64,000 nt of DNA, from NCBI GenBank assembly GCA_946894095.1, contig OX335642.1:5343021-5407020 (forward strand), given 5' to 3'. A program made the translations under genes and the position numbers. Positions 56,527 to 64,000 of the stretch are shown here, one piece after another. The stretch comes from Incurvaria masculella. Taxonomy: Eukaryota > Arthropoda > Insecta > Lepidoptera > Incurvariidae. Positions within the stretch are counted from its first letter, which is position 1, and each line of letters starts with the position of its first letter. The notes under the pieces are model-generated. The model was not told the origin of the DNA, ran no database searches, and saw nothing but the letters and a program-made list of their open reading frames with translations.

Positions 56527-57945
56527 AATAATACGTTACCAAAGTAATCTTACCTTCAAATAAAGGTTAAACATGATATCAATTCGTTTCCTTGTAATTA
56601 AAGATATGGATAATCTCATAAAGTCTCTTGACCTATTATATCTTTGGTATCTTATCTTGTATAATCCATTCAATTTTTATTCCTTTCAGCTGCGGTTAAG
56701 GAAGTCTCCCAGGCCCTAAAAGGTGAATAGAGAGCTGGTCTCCAAAATTCAACCTGCTTCACGTTATATCCTAGCAGCCTAGCTGGGCTATTCAAACAGT
56801 TATGAAAGGCGCTCCCAAATTAATTTGCATAGGCTTTTGTACCCTCTGCGCTGTTGTGTATTTATGTATTTTGTATTTGCATGTATTTTGAGGGGGGAAA
56901 ACTGCCGACTACAATTGAAAGTTGGAGGCAATGACGCTGTGGGACTGGGGTATGGGTTGCATGGTAAGGAATGAGGATTCATTTTAACTGGTTAGGTACG
57001 GGTTCTTTGCCTTTACTCCATTTCGACGCACTACAAAGGACTTAGTGATGTCATAACAATAATTTAAAGACTACGTATGTGGTCGAAGACTTAAGGAAAG
57101 GCAGCCATCAGACAGTACCATACCATAGCCGAAACTAATAACAAAACGATTGTTTCTTAAATGTTTCCTAAAAAAGGGTGCGCTGATTCCTTACGCTGAT
57201 GAACCTAGAAATATCTCACCATTATGCAAGATGGTTAGCTAAAAATATTCAAAGCTAACAGAAGCCAGAACGTAGAGAGCCTGAGCTAATTATATTTTTC
57301 ATCAACTGTCTTGATGAAAGATGGTCGAAACAGTAATTAAATGTTTCGATATTTTTGTCCAGTTATATTTGGCCATACTCAAAAATTGCCGGTATGATAA
57401 TAGAGCAAAAGATGTTTGAGTGTTCTGTGATTTCTTTACTAATTCTTATAAAACCCAACGTCTGCACTCGGTCTGTCCGTCGGTTTATGACTTTAGAAGC
57501 ACTCACCGGATGTTCATGGGGTTTATATTTACATATATCTTGATTATTCCTATCAATTAAATTAATACCTTATCATAACGTTGGATTTCCTGAGAGGTGA
57601 GCCGGGGGGGTTAAAAGGGGCAGAATTTAAATAAAAAACAGATCTTTTCTCATCTAATATAAACGTCACTAGTGTTATATTGTCATAAAACTCGGTTTTA
57701 AGTCCGGGATTTTGTTTAAATACTATTATAATGTATATACAGTTTCTAATATCACTGTCCATAAGAATGTAAAACTTCTTTTTATTAAGGTTCATGTCTA
57801 TTGGTATTATTGATGTGTTTTGAGCCAAATAAAATTTTTCATTGTATCAATCAAGAATTTTTTAGGATCAACATTTTCTGTAAAACAATTCATAGCAAGT
57901 AGTGGAGGCGCCTTGGCTTAAGGTTAGCTTAAAAATGTTTCAATA
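56527..57945. other. Intronic sequence, nothing assigned
   Basis: Mixed composition, no exon or repeat recognised. Minus frame 57562-57828 (88 codons) has no motif; a G run lies at about 57604-57610. Confidence 0.4.
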
Positions 57946-58346
57946 TTTTTTTTTTATACGAACTGACATGGATGGCTAATACCACACAACTACCGTTATG
58001 ATATTAGCCCACCACATTCCCGAAGGAATTTGGTGCCATGCCAGGACCTTCCCTTTATGAGCACGGCTACATTGAACTGGATGGAAAACACGGACAATTT
58101 TTCATTGCCGCTTCGACCATCTTTTCATCCAATGCGATGGTACCAACCCGGGCGGGCTTATACCCTACCACCTAGTAGGGGAAGAGGACCTACAGTTTTA
58201 CATGGATTCCGAACTATGGAGCAGCTCGCATTCGTGACGAAATGCACTTATCGAACTCTGAAAGAGAAAGACAGTGGTGCAAGTTGGTATTGAACCCGGG
58301 CCTCTGGTACGCTAGGCCAGTCCCCGCGCCACTAGGCTACGAGCCG
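57946..58346 (-). mobile_element. tRNA-headed SINE, full length, 36 nt inside a splice donor
   Basis: Same structure as 5830-6215: minus-strand start CGGCTCGTAGCCTAGTGGCG, B-box-like GGGTTCAATACC, shared body, and A tail (plus-strand T run at about 57947-57955). The head begins at 58346, while the donor of the 58384-58464 exon is at 58383-58382. Same sense as the gene. Confidence 0.88.
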
Positions 58347-58383
58347 AGATAACTGTATGATGATGAAGAATTGTGATATTTAC

Positions 58384-58464
58384 CTTGAGGGCCGGAGCTG
58401 ACTTGGCACTGGTACTTGGCATCATCGTCCAGGGTCAACGACCTGATGTCCAAGGAGTAGTCAC
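58384..58464 (-). CDS. rst/kirre: rst/kirre-like protein, internal exon 2 of 5 (Ig domain 1, second half)
   Basis: Short exon of 81 nt (27 codons) in phase 1-1, too short to appear as a long open frame. Joined to the previous exon it completes GDYSLDI, continues RSLTLDDDAKYQCQV and ends SSGPQG. The DDAKYQC segment is the F-strand D-x-x-Y-x-C signature of Ig1, pairing with the Cys in the 63620-63770 exon. The acceptor is tttcccttgcag just above 58464, with a good pyrimidine tract. The donor is CAAG|GTAAAT at 58383. In the flies I know for this family the same stretch is DYSLDIYPxMLDDD, so 'RSLTLDDD' is a slightly divergent version. A full-length SINE in the same orientation begins 36 nt inside the following intron. 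Reading frame, phases and homology all agree, so I am confident. Confidence 0.92.
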
Positions 58465-58534
58465 CTGCAAGGGAAACCAATCATTGTATTCATATTCATG
58501 TGATTAAAGATAGTTTTGAAGACAAGATAATTCA

Positions 58535-58690
58535 TAATATTGTTAATTGTTCATCATCCATAGACAGCACAGTGCACTCGGATTTGTCATGTTTTACCAG
58601 AAGCCATAGGTCAAAAATCACAGACAAGAACCTGCAAGACATTTCGGTGTATTTTTTTCAGCATCCACTTAGACTAAGTTTAAACAAGCG
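58535..58690. repeat. Interspersed repeat, copy 2 (shared with 21425-21600)
   Basis: CATCCATAGACAGCACAGTG, CACTCGGATTTGTCAT and CCACTTAGACTAAGTTTA in the same order as in 21425-21600. Confidence 0.65.
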
Positions 58691-59505
58691 TACATTTATA
58701 TATATATAGACAAACACAGACTTAACGGTTTTCGTACGCCTAAAAGTGTTTTTTTTATTTAATAATTTGAGAAACCTTGATTCTATGTCCATATGTTTAA
58801 TTTTATTTTTATGTTAATATCTGTATTTTACAGTAAACAAATGAATACATGACAGTAAAAAGGACAACTTTTTCCTATATTTATTAGCTAGTAATTGGCT
58901 ATCTACAATAAAAATAAAAAAATAAAATAAAAAAACAGACGTAGGTTTCGACAATATCTTTTAAAATCCAGCATTTTAAAAAACCTAGTAAAACATTCAG
59001 AGCATGTAAACAGTTTTCGTCCCGTTGAATCGATAAGGTAGGTAACGACTGTCTTAAGTAATCCCCTTAATTTTTTGTGTCTCTCGGAACCTACAGAATA
59101 ATGGTCTAGTAGCATAATCTAAGAACAAACAATAACTATTCCAAGTGTTCTCAGTGACCCAAATGATAGAAAGAAATACAAAAATCTCCAACGTATTTCA
59201 AAGAGCGCCATGCATCTAGAGCATTCCGTCTCAGCGTATATTTTGCCTAGAAACTAGATCCAGCCCAGTGCCTCGGGGAGTCCAGGCAAGGAGCAGTGCC
59301 TTAATTGATATCGAATTGCTTCTCGTAATCAATGTTTGCTTCGTTGATTCTCGATCTGACTGCACACTGCACTCGTCTCGTTGGACACACAATCGACTGA
59401 GCAACGAACCTGGCGTGTTCTAGCTAGTGAAAAGTGTTTTTAAGGAGCGCTTTTTAAAGCGAAGATTCTGCTGGGTAAAAACGTCACCGTTAGAGGTCAT
59501 TTATT
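58691..59505. other. Intronic sequence, nothing assigned
   Basis: AT-rich at first, GC-richer from 59200; no exon signals found. Confidence 0.4.
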
Positions 59506-59900
59506 AGGGTTCCGTACCCAAAGGGTGAAAACGGAACCCTATTACTAAGCCTCCGCTGTCCGTCCGTCCATCCGTCCGTCCGTCCGTCCGTCCGTCCGTC
59601 CGTCCGTCCGTCCGTCCGTCCGTCCGTCCGTCCGTCCGTCCGTCCGTCCGTCCGTCCGTCCGTCCGTCCGTCCGTCTGTCCGTCTGTCACAGGGCTGTAT
59701 CTCAGTAACCGTAACAGGTAGATAGCTGAAATTTTCACAGAGTGTGTATTTATTTTGCCGCTACCACAACAAATAGGTAAGATTAAAAAATAATTAAAAT
59801 GAAAGGGAGCTCCCATACAAAAAACCTGTTTTTTTGGTTTTTTTTTACGATGGTACGGAACCCTTCGTGTGCGAATCCGACTCGCACTTGGCCGGTTTTT
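59506..59900 (+). mobile_element. CCGT element with strongly expanded microsatellite
   Basis: AGGGTTCCGTACCCAAAGGG, then a (CCGT)n tract of about 130 bp (59555-59690) against about 25 bp in other copies, GGGCTGTATCTCAGTAACCG, GGTACGGAACCCTTCGTGTG and the final GCGAATCCGACTCGC hairpin. The minus frame over it (repeating Asp-Gly-Arg-Thr) is an artefact of the tetranucleotide repeat. Confidence 0.92.
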
Positions 59901-60610
59901 ATTTATTTGTTTATTTATTTATTTATTGGTTCACATACAGGGTTATACATTATAGACATTGAAATAAAAAAAAAATAAACTTATAGTAATACATACAGCA
60001 ATGTACACCCTACTACGTTGTGAACACTGCATCATTGTTGACACTGTCATCGGCGGGTGGATGAGTTTTTTACTAAATGAATTCGGCCAAAAATACGAAG
60101 AAGTTTCGCTTCTCTCGGTCTTCCTCTGACCGTGTCATTACCTTAAAAAATCTACTTCATACAGGATTGAACGAACGAACGTCGCCAAGAGGAAATTATT
60201 CTAAATATAATTTTGTTTATGTGAACGCAATGCAAAACAAATGTTCGTGGATATAATAAGATCAAGGTCAATATGGTTTTTTAATATTATTAATTAATTT
60301 TCTGCTTAAACAGGATGGACTTAAGACATTTCCTACCAGAATGACTCCCCGAAATTATAGTAGCCGATTTTGGCTCAATCTTTGTCATAACATTATTTTA
60401 AAATGTCCTCGTTAGAAATTCCGCTATAGTAGTTTAGAATGCTTGTCTAGCGCAAAGGAATCGTGTTCCCAAACAGCATTCATTTATTCATAGTGAGGCA
60501 ATGGCCTATATCGCCCCGCACACATTACGTACCCTCCCACGGGTAATAGCGTAAGAGGCAATGATATTGTCGTTACTTAAGAAAAATATTTTTCATGTTA
60601 TGTCTTTTTT
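59901..60610. other. Intronic sequence with (TTTA)n start
   Basis: A TTTA/TTTG run at about 59899-59926 follows the T tail of the previous element; the rest is unassigned. Confidence 0.45.
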
Positions 60611-60881
60611 AGGGTTCCGTACCCTATTACTAAGCCTCCGCTGTCCGTCCGTCCGTCCGTCTGTCACAGGGCTGTATCTCATGAACCGTAATAGGTAGGC
60701 AGCTGAAATTTTCACAGAGTGTGTATTTATTTTGCCGCTATAACAACAAATAAGTAGAATTTTAAAATAATAAAAAAGGGGGCCCCATACAAAAAACGTG
60801 ATTTGTTCGTGTTAAATCTTTTACGATGGTACGGAACCCTTCGTGTGCGAGTCCGACTCGCACTTAGCCGGTTCTTTTTTT
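60611..60881 (+). mobile_element. GGGTTCCGTACC/CCGT element
   Basis: AGGGTTCCGTACC joined directly to CTATTACTAAGCCTCCGC (20-odd bases lost by deletion between the two CCCTATT-like words), short CCGT run, GGTACGGAACCCTTCGTGTG and CGAGTCCGACTCGCACTTAG. Confidence 0.87.
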
Positions 60882-61638
60882 GTCAAGCACAGCTAATTGC
60901 CCTGACCCAAAGGTCGCTTGATGAGGCGATCACAGCACGCTCACTAATGAATTTCTCAAATATGGCATGCTCCATTAAAAATAGTAATAAGCACATTTAG
61001 ACACTAAGAACCGGGTGTACATGCTTACATACAATTACTCCGCTTGAAGGGGTAGGTAGAGATGATAGGGCGCTAAACAGCACGATCACAGCATAAATAC
61101 ATATTTTAATTCACGCTGTGAAATCACGGGTGCTAAGTGCCTGACCGTTACCAATCTGGTTATGGCGTTTTCATTCGACAATTCCACTCACTTGGATGTT
61201 TACAAAAAAAAAAAACATTATCTAGTTTGACGTAATTTCGACAGGCCAAGCTCTCATTCTAGCGCTCTCCAAGAAAGATCGTTCTCATTTATGTATCCCG
61301 GTTCGCGCTAGTATGGCAGTTTATTTCTACACATTCCACATGCACGCGTCGAACGTAACACACTCGCGCTACACGCTGACGACACGTAGAAGTGATTTAA
61401 GAATAGTGGCATGAAAGATTTATGTTTATTTTTAAGATCTAATAATAGATACTTATCTAAAAGCAAAGGGAACCATTATATTGTCCGCCCATGTCCGACT
61501 GTTTGAGTTTTCCGCCGTGCGCCACCGCATTGAATGGAATATAGTCAAGGCGGCATTAAAAAGGTCAGGCACGACGCAAGCCCGTTTGACTTGTTGGTCA
61601 GCGAGCATGGAATGGCGGGAGTAAATGCGCTGATGGTA
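60882..61638. other. Intronic sequence, nothing assigned
   Basis: No clear features; a weak SINE-body trace (ACCGCATTGAATGGAATAT, GGCGGCATTAAAAA) lies at 61522-61562. Confidence 0.4.
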
Positions 61639-61962
61639 GTTAGTTCGCAACTGTTACGCGCAACATCGAATGTTCGTTGCACTAAATAGCGTCCTGTGAA
61701 GTTCGTACGTGTTCTTAGGTGTCGTTGGTACTCGAGAATATTATTCTGCGAGCATGGAAGGACGGAAGTAGAAGCGAAACTCGGCTGTGTGGGGGCGGCG
61801 TAGCCACTCTTACATACAAAAACGGTAGCGATGGCGTGCCAGTCCGCTTTACTGATTTTCTCGAGTTCAAGAGACACGTAAGAACACCTAAAATATCATA
61901 GGGCGCTATTTAGTGCAACAAACATTTGATTTTGAGCGTTCCGAATTCGTAAGCGAACTAAC
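61639..61962. mobile_element. Foldback element, about 100-bp arms
   Basis: Left arm 61639-61738 and right arm 61858-61962 are imperfect reverse complements: both outer ends read GTTAGTTCGC, both carry GTTGCACTAAATAGCG and GTGTTCTTA, inner ends CTCGAGAA. Weaker similarity (GAGCATGGAA) continues outward to about 61600 and 62050. The loop is about 119 bp. Confidence 0.8.
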
Positions 61963-62163
61963 TTCAATGAGACGTTTTTAACTAACTCGTGGCTACGCTG
62001 CCGCCATACGAATAAGTTTCGATCGTTACTCCGAACTTCCATGCTCGATGATGTGGGTCGACTAATGTGAAGGCGGGGGGCCGCGATAGGGCCTTGTGGC
62101 CTTCGTCTGGATTACTGAGATCACTGCATTAGGGGTCCGTGTTTATTTAACTCTGAGGGCATA

Positions 62164-62632
62164 TTAGTGCGTGGTCCGATTTGAACTTACGTGACCGAAA
62201 GTTCACGACTGGTCCTATTCGTGCTGACAGCTCTCAAAATGGTGTCACGTGAACGGTATGATGACACACTTTGTACGCTCACGCTCACGTCTCACGCTTT
62301 GTAGGTAGGGTACTGTGTATGCAACTGTCAGTTTCACATTTTGACGTCCCTATAGCGCTATCTATCGTCTTTCTAGCGTGTTGTTTCACAAACCGTTGAA
62401 TCTATCTCAGGTAAAAAATTAAGTTCAGCTTAGAGGAATTGATTAGATTTAAATTTGTGACTACAACTAATGTTATTTGTTCCATGTTTCTTGTTTTGTT
62501 TCCATAAGCGCTCACACAAACGGTCCGAATCGTTTGTGATGCTGACAGCATTGAGCATGCAATCTGAATCAGGACGCTTTATTCACCGTGAGCACTGTAA
62601 TCGTTTACAGTTAAAATCGGACCACGCACTTA
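62164..62632. mobile_element. MITE-like element with about 21-bp TIRs
   Basis: AGTGCGTGGTCCGATTTGAAC at the left (62166 on) and its near-exact reverse complement ending at 62630, flanked by TTA on both sides. Inside, GTGCTGACAGC and GATGCTGACAGC also recur. No transposase. Confidence 0.65.
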
Positions 62633-63619
62633 GTATGTATTTAGCCTCGGGACATTCCCCGTAGTCAAAATATTTTTAATGACCGCAATTTATCTCACAC
62701 ATTGGAAAGGCAAAACCATTTTGCTTAAGTACGTAAGTATATGAATTTGGTTCGAGGAACTAGACCGCTATCGGAGAAGCATATTTCTGATAGTAAAAAG
62801 AAGAAGGAAAGCGTCACAAAGGCCAATGTGACGGATTTAAGGCCTTGGCTTCGTTAGATAATCACAACACAGGTTCTTTTAAAAATGGTCTCGTATAACT
62901 TTTTCGAACTCGAAATTTATAAACTCTGATTAGTCTGTGGACTAGATTTATTATGAAGTGAAAACGGATTTAGCATAGTTTTGATTTGAAACGATATGAA
63001 AAGAAAAAGCGACAGGAAAAAGAGACAGAATTTAGCTTGCGAGAGAATGAGATAGATTATATTAACACACCAAGGAACGTGATATGTATGATGTACAATC
63101 GACAGTGAAACAAGGATACATTGATTAAAGAAAGAGCAGTGTAAAAATTACTTCTTTATGAATATAATGCAACATTGACTATAGCGTATGATGCCAAATA
63201 CGATTTTGGTGACGACGGAAATATTTACATAGGACACTCCCCTTGATCTTGAAAATGCGTTTCTTTTTTTATCATTTTGAGGCGAGACTAGGGTTGCTAA
63301 TCTAACTGGGATTTGTGTAGGTAGAAATTAAAGTAAAAAAAAAGTTTGGCAACATTACATGGAATTTGCGGCAGAACTTTTTTGGAAGATTTCCCCTGTC
63401 CTTTTTCACTTTTACGTATTTATAGCATTGACGTGTTACGCTAACAGATGGCGTTACTCGAGTCAAGCTCATTTTGCAAGCAAAGGTTGGTGGCGGCTGC
63501 GGCGACTCGCGAAATCGGGACAAAATTGGGTCTTGTCGCGACAAGAAGGTCCATAACGGTGACAGTCCCGATATATCGTGACGGATGGCAACCCTAAGCA
63601 AGAACTTAAACGTACGTAC
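62633..63619. other. Intronic sequence, nothing assigned
   Basis: AT-rich to 63300, then a stretch with overlapping frames (63302-63601) next to the exon; these lack Ig motifs. Confidence 0.45.
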
Positions 63620-63770
63620 CTTCCTCGTCGCTCCCGATCATGGCGTAGCGGTCGTACCCGCTGAGGTTGCGGTGCGTGCCCAGCCCGAAGTCGTCCTTCG
63701 TCCACTGCAGCTGGCCCGACTTGCCGAGCACTCGGCACGGCAGCGTCACGCGCGAGTTCACGATCGCCGT
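63620..63770 (-). CDS. rst/kirre: rst/kirre-like Ig cell-adhesion protein, internal exon 1 of 5 (Ig domain 1, first half)
   Basis: Immunoglobulin-superfamily adhesion receptor of the roughest/kin-of-irre (Neph) family, known in insects for myoblast fusion, eye patterning and axon choice through homophilic binding and binding to Sns/Hibris at the cell surface. On the minus strand the exon reads TAIVNSRVTLPCRV, then LQWTKDDFGLG, then NLSGYDRYAMIGSDEEG. This is the strongly conserved start of the family's first Ig domain, with the B-strand Cys (LPCRV), the C-strand Trp (LQW) and an N-glycosylation sequon (NLS). The acceptor is gttacag just above 63770 and the donor is GAAG|GTACGT at 63619. Length is 151 nt, entering in phase 0 and leaving in phase 1. 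The exon is much richer in GC than its surroundings. The upstream exon with the signal peptide is outside the window. Family is near certain from the motif; which of the two fly paralogs it matches best is not resolved. Confidence 0.93.
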
Positions 63771-64000
63771 CTGTAACGCACCGAGCGTTGACACTCTCGC
63801 ACAGACTATACACATATTGTTAATCTGCGACTCGCACACACGGCATCACGTCTGGCGACACACATTGGACTAAGGGCCGAGCGAAAAGACAAAACATCAA
63901 AATCAACTTCAACCTATGATTAAACACGTCAATTTTAATGGACAGTATGTTCACTAAAAGCGAAGTGTTTGAACATTGATTAACTCGGCTGTCTCTTCGT
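63771..64000 (-). other. Intron upstream of the first visible exon (partial)
   Basis: Minus-strand intron sequence leading into the acceptor of the 63620-63770 exon. The pyrimidine tract before ttacag is weak. The outer part is a repeat copy (see 63873-64000). No further exon is seen before the window edge. Confidence 0.7.
63873..64000. mobile_element. MITE-like repeat (partner of 32659-32815), cut by window edge
   Basis: AGGGCCGAGCGAAAAGAC at the start, TTAAACACGTCAATTTTA / AAAAGCGAAGTGTTTGA inverted pair, and GATTAACTCGGCTGTCTCTT at the edge. Confidence 0.7.

Noticed and set aside
59490..59816. 108-codon frame of repeating Asp-Gly-Arg-Thr
   Set aside because: Translation of the CCGT tetranucleotide tract inside an interspersed repeat; similar small frames occur in other copies (for example 20114-20362, 40626-40847).

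Overview
The window looks like insect, most likely lepidopteran (moth or butterfly), nuclear DNA. It is AT-rich and gene-poor. It is packed with degenerate transposon pieces of kinds I associate with Lepidoptera: tRNA-headed SINEs, the GGGTTCCGTACC/CCGT element, 'GTTAACCGACTTC' repeats, TTAA-flanked MITEs and Jockey- and CR1-type LINE remnants. There is no bacterial-style gene organisation, and nearly all long open frames are chance or repeat-derived. Species and family assignments rest on recognition only; no search was run.

The only host gene I can support is a five-exon internal piece of a roughest/kin-of-irre (rst/kirre, the insect Neph/IrreC family) cell-adhesion gene on the minus strand. 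Its exons, in transcription order, are 63770-63620, 58464-58384, 33326-33175, 18935-18844 and 17873-17765. They have consensus-type AG/GT borders and compatible phases (0-1, 1-1, 1-0, 0-2, 2-0), and give 585 nt (195 codons) with no stop. They encode most of Ig domain 1 and all of Ig domain 2. The signal-peptide exon lies beyond the right edge and Ig3 to the tail lies beyond the left edge, so everything else here is intron (introns of about 5.2, 25.1, 14.2 and 1.0 kb, plus partial introns at both edges).

Region by region. 1-17764 (intron after Ig2): tandem repeats at 1-410 and 466-861, a 42-bp palindromic minisatellite at 1126-1482, a CCGT element, a full-length tRNA-type SINE, a 355-bp foldback element, a TTAA MITE, and a TTAA element split by a 5S-type SINE. 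17765-18935: two exons and a MITE in the short intron. 18936-33174: LINE tails, a CR1-like LINE 3' end with poly(A), SINE fragments, a perfect hairpin, a foldback array of ATTATACG modules, and a 43-bp minisatellite that abuts the splice donor of the 33175-33326 exon in exact register. 33327-58383: MITEs, a Jockey fragment, a 6.7-kb nearly identical tandem duplication (36316-52334) whose second copy carries 2,645 extra bases, more TTAA elements, a mariner-like MITE and two adjacent SINEs. 58384-64000: two exons, a SINE 36 nt inside a donor, CCGT elements and large inverted repeats.

Most worth a second look: the donor-phased 43-bp array; the tandem duplication (real or unpurged haplotype); the SINE families that share a body but carry either a tRNA-like or a 5S-rRNA-like head; and several foldback structures that could give double-stranded RNA when the long introns are transcribed.
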